Below, piece after piece: positions 1-7,820 of a stretch of DNA of 64,000 nt. Under the pieces are notes generated by a model, which did not search any database, was not told where the DNA came from, and saw only the letters and a program-made list of their open reading frames with translations. Positions within the stretch are counted from its first letter, which is position 1. Each line of letters starts with the position of its first letter. Origin of the DNA: Flavobacteriaceae bacterium (GTDB taxonomy: Bacteria; Bacteroidota; Bacteroidia; Flavobacteriales; Flavobacteriaceae); NCBI GenBank assembly GCA_021647985.1, contig JAKITQ010000003.1:62001-126000 (forward strand), in the 5' to 3' direction. The translations under genes and the position numbers were made by a program.

Positions 1-1
1 C

Positions 2-373
2 AAATCTGATAAAGAATCAAATTATCAAATTAATGTTATAATCAATAATGTTACTTCCGATAATGGAAAAGTATATTTTGCTTTATATGATTCTAAAAAC
101 AATTTCAATAATAAAAAAGTTTTGAAAGTGGCTTTAGCCGAAATTAAAAATGGTAAAGTAAACGTAACTTTTAGTCAACTAAACCCAGGTACATACGCCG
201 TTACTTGTTTTCATGATTCGAATAACAATGGTAAAATGGATTTTCAAACAAATGGCATGCCAATAGAAGATTATGGCGTTTCAAATAATGTAATGAGTTA
301 TGGTCCACCCCAATTTGACGATGCTAAATTTGAATTAACAAATAAAGACCTTACTTTTGAGATTAAGTTATAA
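2..373 (+). CDS. DUF2141 family protein, 5' partial
   Basis: The frame is open from base 2 to the stop at 371-373, so the gene begins left of the window and only its last 123 codons are here. The segment contains the pattern seen in DUF2141 proteins: a run ending in GTYAVTCFHDSNNNGKMD, then NGMPIEDYGVSNN, then a short domain ending in hydrophobic-charged alternation. Family knowledge: DUF2141 proteins are small secreted or periplasmic Bacteroidota and proteobacterial proteins of unknown function, usually with a signal peptide, which would lie outside the window. The acidic/asparagine stretch HDSNNNGKMD looks like a calcium-type loop, but this is inference. It ends 16 bases before the downstream kinase gene in the same direction, so co-transcription is possible. 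Confidence 0.75.
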   Translation, partial: KSDKESNYQINVIINNVTSDNGKVYFALYDSKNNFNNKKVLKVALAEIKNGKVNVTFSQLNPGTYAVTCFHDSNNNGKMDFQTNGMPIEDYGVSNNVMSYGPPQFDDAKFELTNKDLTFEIKL

Positions 374-389
374 TTATTAGATAATATAA

Positions 390-1706
390 ATGAAAAATTT
401 AAGTAAAAAAATATTGATTGCATTTATAATTGGAACAATTATATTCATTATTGGAAACTATTTGTACAATGATTTTAATTTTGAAAGTTTCAACGATTTT
501 ATATTAAACTTCAGTTTTTATCAACTGTATTCGTTTGTAATTGGGTTTTCGGTTATGTCATTTTTCACCTATTTAGGAAATAGAAAATGGGAAGAAAACG
601 AAAGAGTTAAACGCATTGTTATTGGGATTACAGGCTCTGTAATAATTTCAATGGCTTGTTTATTCTTTTTACGAATGTTTACTGAAATGACCATGAATAG
701 TAAAACATTTAATGAATTTATTGCGAATGAAAACATTAAAAATTATCAATTCGGTTTATGGATTTCATTAACATTGGTAATCATTTTTCATTTTATATAT
801 TTTTATAATAAGTACCAGCAAAAAAAGGTTGAAGAGTCTCAAATTGTTGCTAAAACCGAATCTGCAAAATTTGAATCTCTTAAAAGTCAATTAGACCCAC
901 ATTTTTTATTTAATAGTTTAAATGTATTAACCTCGTTGATTGATGAAAATCCGCGTCAAGCAGAAAAATTTACAACCAAATTATCAAAAGTTTATCGCTA
1001 TGTTTTAGAACAAAAAGATAAAGATTTAATTCCTTTAGAAGAAGAATTAAAGTTTGCAAAATCGTATATGGAATTGCTAAAAATGCGTTTTGAAGATGGA
1101 ATTAATTTTAATATTCCTGAAAAAGTAAGTAGTCAAGAGCTAAAAATCGCACCTCTTTCCTTACAATTATTACTTGAAAATGCAGTGAAACATAATGTGA
1201 TAACTTCTAAAGATCCTTTAGAAATTAAAATTTATGAGGAAAATAGATTCCTATCCATAGAAAATAATATCAACCCCAAGGCTTCTCTTGAAAAAAGCAC
1301 CAAAGTTGGATTAAAAAACATTAACCAACGCTATGGTTTAATTACTGATAAAACGGTTATCATAACAAATAACAATAATATTTTTAAGGTAAAACTACCT
1401 TTATTAACCAAAAAAATTACGACAATGAAAACAGATTATATAAACGATAATAACAAATATATTAGAGCCAAAAAACGAGTAGAAGAATTAAAAGGGTTTT
1501 ATGGCAATGTAGTAGCATACTGTGTTGTTATCCCATTTTTAATTTTTATTAATTACCGAACAGGTTGGGGGCATAAATGGTTTTTTTATCCAATGTTTGG
1601 TTGGGGAATAGGAGTTGTAATTCAGGCTTTTGTAGTTTTTGGTTACGGGTCTGATTGGGAAGAACGTAAAATACGTGAGTTTATGAAAAATGATACTAAT
1701 CTTTAA
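390..1706 (+). CDS. LytS-type sensor histidine kinase fused to a C-terminal 2TM domain
   Basis: 438 residues. Four hydrophobic segments lie at about 8-26, 43-62, 75-95 and 121-140, followed by a short coiled linker. The His_kinase (PF06580) signature LDPHFLFNSLN puts the phospho-acceptor at His171. The ATP-binding half shows the N box LLENAVKHN (261-269) and a G box VGLKNINQRY (307-316). Kinases of this family normally stop just after the strand seen here at about 332-339. This one runs on through a 10-residue linker into a complete 2TM domain (PF13239, residues 346-438) ending in WEERKIREFM. The domain starts at an internal Met (ATG at 1425) that matches the start of the free 2TM protein downstream. 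It is probably the partner of the LytTR regulator at 2332, with two 2TM genes in between. The signal is unknown. Confidence 0.88.
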   Translation: MKNLSKKILIAFIIGTIIFIIGNYLYNDFNFESFNDFILNFSFYQLYSFVIGFSVMSFFTYLGNRKWEENERVKRIVIGITGSVIISMACLFFLRMFTEMTMNSKTFNEFIANENIKNYQFGLWISLTLVIIFHFIYFYNKYQQKKVEESQIVAKTESAKFESLKSQLDPHFLFNSLNVLTSLIDENPRQAEKFTTKLSKVYRYVLEQKDKDLIPLEEELKFAKSYMELLKMRFEDGINFNIPEKVSSQELKIAPLSLQLLLENAVKHNVITSKDPLEIKIYEENRFLSIENNINPKASLEKSTKVGLKNINQRYGLITDKTVIITNNNNIFKVKLPLLTKKITTMKTDYINDNNKYIRAKKRVEELKGFYGNVVAYCVVIPFLIFINYRTGWGHKWFFYPMFGWGIGVVIQAFVVFGYGSDWEERKIREFMKNDTNL

Positions 1707-1717
1707 TATCCATATTT

Positions 1718-1996
1718 ATGAAAACAGATAATATACAAGAAAGTAATAAATATCATCGAGCAAGTAAGCGAGTAGATGAGTTAAAAGGGTTTTATAGTAG
1801 TTTGATAGCATATTTAGTTACAATTCCGTTTTTAGCTTTTATAAACTATCAAACAAATTGGCACTATCAATGGTTTTGGTGGCCAATGTTTGGTTGGGGT
1901 ATTGGTATTGTATTTCAAGGAATCTACGTGTATAGTTCTATTTCAAATTGGGAAGAACGTAAGATTAGAGAGTTTATGAAAAATGATAACAATTAA
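1718..1996 (+). CDS. 2TM domain protein
   Basis: 92 residues forming one 2TM domain (PF13239): a basic amphipathic start (KYHRASKRVDELKGFY), two membrane helices at about 28-45 and 54-73, and the conserved end WEERKIREFMKND. It is strongly similar over its whole length to residues 346-438 of the kinase just upstream and less so to the next gene, so the three copies look like tandem duplicates. It lies 11 bases after the kinase and 11 before the next 2TM gene, which fits a single transcript. Family knowledge: 2TM domains are common in Bacteroidota beside or fused to LytS/LytTR systems, and their biochemical role is not established. Confidence 0.85.
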   Translation: MKTDNIQESNKYHRASKRVDELKGFYSSLIAYLVTIPFLAFINYQTNWHYQWFWWPMFGWGIGIVFQGIYVYSSISNWEERKIREFMKNDNN

Positions 1997-2007
1997 AAAC
2001 AAGCATT

Positions 2008-2313
2008 ATGAATAATAATTATTTAGAAGAAGAACGCTATATAAAAGCACAAAAAAAAGTAAAGGAGATTAAGGGTTTTTACTGGCATTTATTTTGGTAT
2101 TTAGCGGTTAATATATTTATACTAGCTATGATTTATAAAAATTTAGATGCCAATGAGAGTTTATTTGAATATGGTCATTTCACAACACCATTTTTTTGGG
2201 GAATTGGTTTATTTTTTCATTGGATAGGCGTTTTTGGAAGAAATATTGTTTTTTCTAAAGATTGGGAAGACCGAAAGGTAAAAGAGTTTATGGATAAAGA
2301 TAAATTTGAATAG
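2008..2313 (+). CDS. 2TM domain protein
   Basis: 101 residues. It is the third and most divergent 2TM copy of this locus. It has a charged N-terminus with KVKEIKGFYWHLFWY, a first membrane helix at about 24-43, a longer loop than its neighbours (about 44-58), a second helix at about 60-78, and the family end WEDRKVKEFMDKDKFE. It sits 11 bases after the previous 2TM gene and 18 bases before the response regulator, all in the same direction. The longer loop suggests an older duplicate than the 1718 gene. Function is not known; a role in kinase signalling is inferred from position only. Confidence 0.83.
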   Translation: MNNNYLEEERYIKAQKKVKEIKGFYWHLFWYLAVNIFILAMIYKNLDANESLFEYGHFTTPFFWGIGLFFHWIGVFGRNIVFSKDWEDRKVKEFMDKDKFE

Positions 2314-2331
2314 TAAAATTAATCAATCATT

Positions 2332-3090
2332 ATGATAAAGGTAATTATTATTGAAGATGAAAAACCATCAGCAAGAAGATTAAGAAGAATGTTAACCGAA
2401 ATTAATATTGAGGCTGAGGCAATGTTACATTCGGTAGCCGAGTCTATTACTTGGTTTCAAAACAATAATCACCCAGATTTAATATTGTTAGATATTCAAC
2501 TCTCAGACGGTTTATCCTTTGAAATTTTTGAAAAAGTAGAAGTTAAAAGCGCTATTATTTTTACAACGGCGTATGATGAGTATGCTTTAAAGGCTTTTAA
2601 ATTAAATAGTATTGATTATTTATTAAAACCTATTGATGATGATGAGTTAAATAATGCCATTAATAAATTTAAAAACACTAAAAATGATAGAGAAGATTTA
2701 CATTTTGACTTAAATCAGATAAAAAAATTACTTGTAAATCCACTTGATAAAAATTATAAAAAACGTTTTACAATTAAAATAGGGCAGCATATACGAATGG
2801 TTAACACGAATGATATTGAATGTTTTTACAGCGAAAACAAAGCATCTTATTTGTATTCCATCGAAAATAAAAATTATTTGATGGATTACTCTTTAGAACA
2901 ATTAGAAAATCAACTAGATCCTTTAAAATTCTTTCGAGTTAATCGTAAATTCTATATCAATATTGAAGCCATAAAGGATATTATTTCTTATACAAATAGC
3001 AGACTTCAAATTAAATTGAACCATTTCAATGAATTTGACATTATAGTTAGTAGAGAAAAAGTAAAAGATTTTAAACACTGGTTAGAATAG
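2332..3090 (+). CDS. LytTR family response regulator
   Basis: 252 residues. The receiver domain (about 1-118) has the acidic pair EDE at 8-10, the phospho-acceptor Asp54 in LLDIQLSDG, the Thr-containing TTAYDEYALKAF stretch, and the invariant Lys in LLKPI. A linker leads to a LytTR DNA-binding domain (PF04397, about 147-250) with the typical FFRVNRKFYIN core and the terminal VSREKVKDFKHWL. LytTR regulators bind direct-repeat promoter sites and pair with LytS kinases. This gene closes the kinase-2TM-2TM run, so the cognate kinase is almost certainly the gene at 390. No target site was identified. Confidence 0.92.
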   Translation: MIKVIIIEDEKPSARRLRRMLTEINIEAEAMLHSVAESITWFQNNNHPDLILLDIQLSDGLSFEIFEKVEVKSAIIFTTAYDEYALKAFKLNSIDYLLKPIDDDELNNAINKFKNTKNDREDLHFDLNQIKKLLVNPLDKNYKKRFTIKIGQHIRMVNTNDIECFYSENKASYLYSIENKNYLMDYSLEQLENQLDPLKFFRVNRKFYINIEAIKDIISYTNSRLQIKLNHFNEFDIIVSREKVKDFKHWLE

Positions 3091-3107
3091 GTTTAACTAA
3101 CAAAATA

Positions 3108-3788
3108 TCAAAATAATAACTTTAGTAATTGATCAACTCCTATGCTCGCTTTTTCAGAAATAATAATGAGATTTGAATAACTGCTTTGTTCAATACTTGG
3201 TTTGGGGTCTATAAAATAAATTGGCGTATTAGGTTTGATATAATGTATTAGACTAGCAGCTGGATAAACCTGCATAGAGGTGCCAATAATTATCAATATA
3301 TCAGCTGTTTTTGTAATTTCAATTGCCTTTTCAAGCATGGGTACAGCCTCTCCAAACCAAACAATAGCAGGCCTTAGTTGTGTACCCATTTCACAAGTGT
3401 CACCATCAAGTAAATCTTTTTTCCAGCTGTAAATTAAATGTTCATTTGTAATACTCCTTACTTTTAATAATTCACCATGTATGTGTAAAACATTTTTGCT
3501 TCCTGCTCTTTCATGTAAATCATCAACGTTTTGGGTGATAATTGAAACATGATATTTGTTTTCTAGATCAACCAGTTTTTTATGTGCTTTATTAGGGCTT
3601 ACCTGTAATAATTGCCTGCGTCGTTGGTTGTAAAAATCCAATACAAGTTCTTTATTTTTATGCCAACCTTCAGGAGACGCTACTTCCATAACATCATGGC
3701 CTTCCCATAAACCATCGGCATCTCTAAATGTTTTGAGTCCGCTTTCAGCACTCATACCTGCTCCTGTTAAAACTACTAGGTTTTGCAT
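3108..3788 (-). CDS. cobB: NAD-dependent protein deacylase (sirtuin)
   Basis: 226 residues. The NAD-binding start GAGMSAESGL (9-18), FRDADGLW (21-28), TQNVDDLHERAG (85-96) and catalytic His104 in HIHGE define a sirtuin. The Tyr53-x-x-Arg56 pair in FYNQRRRQL is the acyl-pocket signature of class III (SIRT5/CobB-type) enzymes that remove succinyl or malonyl groups from lysine. The four cysteines that usually bind structural zinc are missing: the corresponding segment (about 110-145) has a single Cys. It is convergent with the LytTR gene (17 bases apart). The symbol is by family resemblance. Confidence 0.9.
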   Translation of the reverse strand: MQNLVVLTGAGMSAESGLKTFRDADGLWEGHDVMEVASPEGWHKNKELVLDFYNQRRRQLLQVSPNKAHKKLVDLENKYHVSIITQNVDDLHERAGSKNVLHIHGELLKVRSITNEHLIYSWKKDLLDGDTCEMGTQLRPAIVWFGEAVPMLEKAIEITKTADILIIIGTSMQVYPAASLIHYIKPNTPIYFIDPKPSIEQSSYSNLIIISEKASIGVDQLLKLLF

Positions 3789-4035
3789 ATTTTGTTTTAG
3801 TTATTAATTAATCCTTAAATTTAAGGACTAACAATTTTAAAATCAAATATTATGGAATTAAATACCAATTTAACTTTTGAGTGCCGCAAAATAAAATTGA
3901 ATTATTTTCTACAAGATTAAGGCAAAATATTTCAGCATAGCCTTAGTTGTAGTACATTTTAAAATATCCCAAAACACAGAAACTATAAACATCAATTATT
4001 GATATAATTTGTACCCTGTTAAAAAATAAAAAACA

Positions 4036-4341
4036 ATGAAAACTTCAATTGATATACTCAATGCATCAGGAGAACTTAGCTCAAAAATAGTAAATGAATT
4101 CAAGAAAGGAGTTAGAAAAATTTCGGTTAGAAAGGGAGTAATCATCCAAAGACAAGGAGAACTATCTGTAAATACTTACTTTGTTATAAGTGGACTCCTT
4201 AAAAGTTACACCATTGACGAAAAAGGTAAAGAACATATTTTTATGTTCGCACCTGAAAATTGGGTGATAGGAGACATTGATGCACATGTTGAAAACAGCC
4301 TTTCACAATTGTTCATTGAAGCTATCACTCTTCAAACTTAA
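4036..4341 (+). pseudogene. truncated Crp/Fnr-family regulator (cNMP-binding domain only)
   Basis: 101 codons that read as the N-terminal part of a Crp/Fnr regulator. A short helix is followed by the cyclic-nucleotide-binding barrel: RKGVIIQRQGE, then FVISGLLKSYTIDEKGKEHI, then MFAPENWVIGD. Members of this family are normally about 190-230 residues and end with a helix-turn-helix, and here the frame stops inside the barrel at 4339-4341. The following bases encode the tail of an unrelated outer-membrane protein, so the break looks like a deletion junction rather than a sequencing error. As it stands the product could not bind DNA. A separate effector role for the stub cannot be excluded but is unlikely. 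Confidence 0.7.
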
Positions 4342-4346
4342 CTAGT

Positions 4347-4538
4347 TCATGGGGTTTGCAAAACAACGTAAAATTAAATTTTCTATTTAGCGAAAATTTG
4401 AGGATTAATCTTAATCATAGGCTGTTTTATAATAACCAAACTGTTAATCAACTAGAAAAATTGAACACTATCCTGTTGTTTGGAGTTAATTATCAATTCA
4501 AAAAAAGAAAAAACAATAACTTTAGTATAAATAAGTGA
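4347..4538 (+). pseudogene. C-terminal remnant of an outer-membrane beta-barrel protein
   Basis: The frame reads SWGLQNNVKLNFLF, then ENLRINLNHRLFYNN, then LNTILLFGVNYQFKKRK before a stop at 4536-4538. Alternating hydrophobic residues and the closing LFGVNYQF strand are typical of the last strands of a Bacteroidota barrel protein. There is no start codon, signal peptide or N-terminal part, and it abuts the broken Crp/Fnr gene. It is therefore called a remnant. The specific family cannot be told from so short a piece. Confidence 0.55.
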
Positions 4539-4546
4539 AACGTGCT

Positions 4547-4656
4547 GTATAAAAAATTATAGCCAAAGCCGTAGTAAATATGAACATTGTAGTTCGTATT
4601 AAGTTTAGTAGAAAATTGAAAAATCCTACTTCCTAAATCGGCTACTATTCTTATAC
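4547..4656 (+). repeat. palindromic intergenic element, about 110 bp
   Basis: Imperfect inverted arms bound this stretch: GTATAAAAAATTATAGCC at 4547-4564 and GGCTACTATTCTTATAC at 4640-4656, which pair at about 14 of 17 positions with one bulge. About 75 bases lie between them. The layout of two long imperfect arms with a structured centre resembles a small non-autonomous repeat or, less likely, an integron attC-like site. No coding frame crosses it. It lies between the porin remnant and the VOC remnant. Confidence 0.45.
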
Positions 4657-4753
4657 TAAAAGCCAGACTACATATTTCATCGAAAATATTGTATAAAAGA
4701 AATGATTTTATGCGTTATTTTAAGGTTAATGTGGTATAAATTCCTTTTTAACC

Positions 4754-4881
4754 TTCATTGGTAATTGTAAAGAAGCTATGGAAAAACAATTATGCCATTA
4801 GAAAAAGTATTTTGGGGTGGTAAATTTGGTATGCTAATAGATCAGTTTGGAATACAATGGATGGTGAGTACACCACATTAA
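4754..4881 (+). pseudogene. remnant of a VOC-superfamily PhnB-like protein
   Basis: Two pieces of one family are present in different frames. Bases 4754-4789 read FIGNCKEAMEKQ, matching the N-terminal N-G-N-x-x-E-A-M signature of PhnB-like (3-demethylubiquinone methyltransferase-like) proteins. Bases 4792-4881 read MPLEKVFWGGKFGMLID, then QFGIQWMVSTPH and stop, which is the usual C-terminal end of the same family. Most of the roughly 140-residue protein between these pieces is deleted and the frame shifts between them. This is a clear dead gene. Confidence 0.75.
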
Positions 4882-5065
4882 TTATTAAAAAGAAAAAAAA
4901 TGAATTTATAATTTCCATTATTATGGGAATGATATTGATTTGAATATGGCGCGTTTGGCATTTTGGGATGCTTTTTTTATACGCAAACTTGTTGTTTTAT
5001 GGGTCTATATTTTATGATGGGGCATACCATTTAAAATTATAACTGTTTTTTGTAGTTAGTTACTT
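4882..5065. other. non-coding stretch with a degraded membrane-like reading frame
   Basis: Bases 4899-5042 on the plus strand read as a hydrophobic frame (NEFIISIIMGMILI, one in-frame TGA, then HFGMLFLYANLLFYGS) ending at TAA. It lacks a proper start and has the internal stop, so it may be the tail of a small membrane protein. No family could be assigned. Nothing else was recognised before the convergent gene at 5066. Confidence 0.3.
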
Positions 5066-5476
5066 TCACCGTGATTTTTCCATTTTAGTCCTTTCTCTCT
5101 CTTCTTTTTTATGTCTTTTTATTCTTTCTTTTTTAGTTTCAATAACCAGAGTGATAGGTAATGTAAATTTTGTTCCAATAGGTTTTCCCTTTAATTTCTC
5201 TGGTTCCATTTTTGGTAAGTCTTTTACTAAACCTATTGCTTTTTCTTCAAATATTTTATGAGGCCCACGTGCTGAAATATCAACAATTTCACCATTTTCA
5301 TTTATTTTGAATTGCGTGTAAACGGTTATTTTATCTCCGCCTTTATAATTTAATGATTTTACAATACTATCATATTTCCTTTCATCAAAAATTTTAACTG
5401 ATTCGGATGATTTTTCTTGTCCGATTATAAAATTGGAAAATAAAATTGTCAATAATAAAATTATTCCTTTTACCAT
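5066..5476 (-). CDS. secreted TonB C-terminal-domain-like protein
   Basis: 136 residues. A cleavable signal peptide (about 1-19, ending FIIGQ) is followed by a short linker and a TonB_C-type fold at about 48-112: ITVYTQFKINENGEIVDI, then a helix containing FEEKAIGLVKDLP, then GTKFTLPITLVI. The tail (about 113-136) is very basic. Full TonB proteins carry a membrane anchor and a proline-rich spacer; both are missing here, so this is a soluble periplasmic TonB_C-like protein of unknown role. Proteins of this type are frequent in Flavobacteriaceae. It lies 27 bases downstream of the GlmU-like gene and may share its transcript. Confidence 0.75.
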   Translation of the reverse strand: MVKGIILLLTILFSNFIIGQEKSSESVKIFDERKYDSIVKSLNYKGGDKITVYTQFKINENGEIVDISARGPHKIFEEKAIGLVKDLPKMEPEKLKGKPIGTKFTLPITLVIETKKERIKRHKKEERERTKMEKSR

Positions 5477-5503
5477 AAATTTGTTAATCAGCTAAATATC
5501 AGA

Positions 5504-6676
5504 TTAATTTCTATATTTTTTAGATAATTCAAAAACATGTTCCAAAATTTTTTGATCTTGATTTGTAAATTCTTCGTTTTTACGAGCCATAACTAATTTA
5601 GCAGTTTCTTTTGCCTTATCTAAATTATATGTTTTAAACCCTGCTGCTCCTCCCCAAGAAAACGAAGGGATAAAATTTCTAGGAAAATTGCTTCCGTAAA
5701 TATTAGCACTTACACCAACAACAGTTCCTGTATTGAACATGGTATTAATTCCACATTTGGAGTGATCTCCCATAATTAAACCACAAAATTGTAAGCTTGT
5801 TTTTACAAACGTATCTTTATTATATTCCCACATTTTTACTTCAGCATAATTATTTTTAAGATTAGAATTATTGGTGTCAGCTCCAATATTACACCATTCA
5901 CCAATTACAGCATTGCCTAAATATCCTTCATGGCCTTTACTACAGTATCCTGACAAGATTGCATTATTAACTTCGCCACCTATTTTGCATTTAGGACCCA
6001 AAGTGGTATTGCTGTAAACTTTGGTGCCCATTTTAACAACCGAATGCGCTCCCATAGCAAAGGGGCCTCTAATCATACTACCTTCCATAACTTGAGCATT
6101 TTTTCCAATGTAAATTGGTCCTTTTGAAGCGTTTAATACAGCAACTTCAATTTCAACATGCGCTTCTAAAAATATTTGATCTTTATTAATGCAATGTACC
6201 GATTTCGGAATTGAAGCAGATTTTCTACCCGCAGTAATAAGTTTAAAATCTTCTTTTATAGCCTCTCCATTATTCATAAAAATATCCCAATTGTGATTGA
6301 GTTGAATAAGATTGTGTTCAAAATGAATAGCCTTAAACGTATCAAAATCAATTTCTTCCTGAGTATTTGTAGTAAAAAAAGCAATGATTTCATCGCCTTG
6401 TACAATCACTTGATTCTTTTGTAAGTTTTCAACCTTTTTCACTAGTTTTTCTGTTGGTAAAAAAGAGGCGTTAATAAGAATATTTTCTTCCATTTCAACC
6501 ATGGGATACTTTTCTTCTAAATAAGCTTCAGTAATAGTTGTGGTGGTAGTGTTTAACCATTTTTCCCATTTTTCTCGAATAGTTAAAATGCCTATTCTAA
6601 GATCTGCTACTGGCTTTGTATAAGTTAAAGGAAGTAAATTATTTCGTGTACTTCCATCAAATAAGATATAGTTCAT
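5504..6676 (-). CDS. GlmU-like sugar nucleotidyltransferase/acetyltransferase (alternative Bacteroidota type)
   Basis: 390 residues. The start YILFDGSTRNNLLPLTYTKP fits the putative UDP-GlcNAc diphosphorylase/glucosamine-1-phosphate acetyltransferase family of Bacteroidota (TIGR03991-like), which stands in for classical GlmU. An N-terminal nucleotidyltransferase-like half (about 1-150) is followed by a left-handed beta-helix of hexapeptide repeats (about 180-340: PIYIGKNAQVMEGSMIRGP, IGGEVNNAILSGY, VIGEWCNIGADT). The predicted role is the last two steps to UDP-GlcNAc for peptidoglycan and lipid A. The assignment to this family is solid; the exact reaction is inferred from it. Confidence 0.85.
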   Translation of the reverse strand: MNYILFDGSTRNNLLPLTYTKPVADLRIGILTIREKWEKWLNTTTTTITEAYLEEKYPMVEMEENILINASFLPTEKLVKKVENLQKNQVIVQGDEIIAFFTTNTQEEIDFDTFKAIHFEHNLIQLNHNWDIFMNNGEAIKEDFKLITAGRKSASIPKSVHCINKDQIFLEAHVEIEVAVLNASKGPIYIGKNAQVMEGSMIRGPFAMGAHSVVKMGTKVYSNTTLGPKCKIGGEVNNAILSGYCSKGHEGYLGNAVIGEWCNIGADTNNSNLKNNYAEVKMWEYNKDTFVKTSLQFCGLIMGDHSKCGINTMFNTGTVVGVSANIYGSNFPRNFIPSFSWGGAAGFKTYNLDKAKETAKLVMARKNEEFTNQDQKILEHVFELSKKYRN

Positions 6677-6868
6677 TTTTAGTATTTGAGTATTGCTTAA
6701 TTTAGAACGATTGAGATTTCTTTTATTTGGGCAAATATAAGTTTTATTTAAATTTAAAATAGGGTTTATAAGGCAATATCCGTTTAATGTATTTATTCAA
6801 TGAGTTTTTTTTTAAGTTAAAAAGTTAAGACTTAAAATACCTAATAATACCGCAATAATTTTTTTTTA

Positions 6869-6902
6869 TTGCATTATGACTATTAATTTTTTGTTATCTT
6901 CG
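6869..6902 (+). promoter_or_regulatory. possible Bacteroidota promoter for the DUF3943 gene
   Basis: TTG at 6869-6871 and TATCTTCG at 6895-6902 (one mismatch to TAnnTTTG) are 23 bases apart. A start site about 7 bases later would fall at the ATG at 6909, making the upstream in-frame ATG at 6876 untranscribed. Spacing is at the long end, so support is modest. Confidence 0.35.
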
Positions 6903-6908
6903 ACCCTT

Positions 6909-7781
6909 ATGAAAATAAAAATAAATTACTTTAACTTTTTTTTTATTTTGTTGTTTTTAATTGGTGTACAAACAGTTATTGCACAAAGAGATTCTGTGGC
7001 AACAATCACTATTTTTCATTCAACCAAACCCTTGCAATTTGGAAATGACAATGTAAAAAAACAGACAATAATATTTGAGAATAGACTCTCTAATTCTTTT
7101 CAAACTACAGAATATTTTAAATATTACGACCAAAAATATTTGGTTTATGATCCGGTTAAAGACCCTAAAAGATTATTGTATAATGCGGGTTTGTTTGCTG
7201 GAACAGCGCTTGTTTCTTTTGGGGTTTTATGGGTTTTGCCCGAGAGTTTTACAAATTGGGATAAAGAAGAAATACTCGATTATGGTTTATTTAATAAATG
7301 GAAAGACAATGTTAAAGCGGGACCTGTTTGGGATAAAGATGATTTTTTTTTAAATTACATCATGCACCCTTGGGCAGGTGGAGTATACTATATGAGTGCA
7401 AGGGGTAGTGGCTATAAAATTTGGGAGTCATTTGTATATTCGGCACTTATGTCAACATTTATGTGGGAGTACGGTGTAGAAGCTTTCGCTGAAATTCCGT
7501 CCATTCAAGACCTTATCGTAACTCCTGTATTAGGATCTATTTTAGGAGAACAATTTTTTAGATGGAAAGGTAATATTATAAGAAATGAAAGGAAGGTATT
7601 GAATTCAAGATTTTTAGGTGCTACTTCTTTATTTGTTATGGATCCATTCAATCAAGTGCTAGATAGTTTTGGGTATAAAACAAAGCATAAAATACAAACC
7701 TATTCTACTATTGCTCCTATTGATTATGATTTTTACAGCAATAGAACTATTTGGGGCTTACAGGTTCTTGTTATGTTTTAA
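6909..7781 (+). CDS. DUF3943 family outer-membrane-associated protein
   Basis: 290 residues from ATG 6909. An in-frame ATG at 6876 would add 11 residues, but the later start puts a normal signal peptide first (MKIKINYFNFFFILLF through about residue 26) and fits the promoter. The core is the DUF3943 domain: DPKRLLYNAGLFAGTA, then DDFFLNYIMHPWAGGVYY, then FMWEYGVEAFAEIPSIQD, then LGSILGE. Family knowledge: DUF3943 proteins are predicted envelope proteins with several hydrophobic segments and no known activity. It stands alone between divergent and convergent neighbours. Confidence 0.82.
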   Translation: MKIKINYFNFFFILLFLIGVQTVIAQRDSVATITIFHSTKPLQFGNDNVKKQTIIFENRLSNSFQTTEYFKYYDQKYLVYDPVKDPKRLLYNAGLFAGTALVSFGVLWVLPESFTNWDKEEILDYGLFNKWKDNVKAGPVWDKDDFFLNYIMHPWAGGVYYMSARGSGYKIWESFVYSALMSTFMWEYGVEAFAEIPSIQDLIVTPVLGSILGEQFFRWKGNIIRNERKVLNSRFLGATSLFVMDPFNQVLDSFGYKTKHKIQTYSTIAPIDYDFYSNRTIWGLQVLVMF

Positions 7782-7820
7782 GTTTAGCAAAGGATTCAAA
7801 ACATGCTTAAAGAAATCTAT

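Noticed and set aside
4547..4656. Integron attC site
   Set aside because: The nested arms are suggestive but no clear R' (GTTRRRY) and R'' core sites or integrase were found, so it is kept only as an unclassified palindromic element.
7075..7353. Open frame of 92 codons inside the DUF3943 gene
   Set aside because: It is in another frame of a well-supported gene, has no family-type sequence, and the codon pattern fits the DUF3943 frame.
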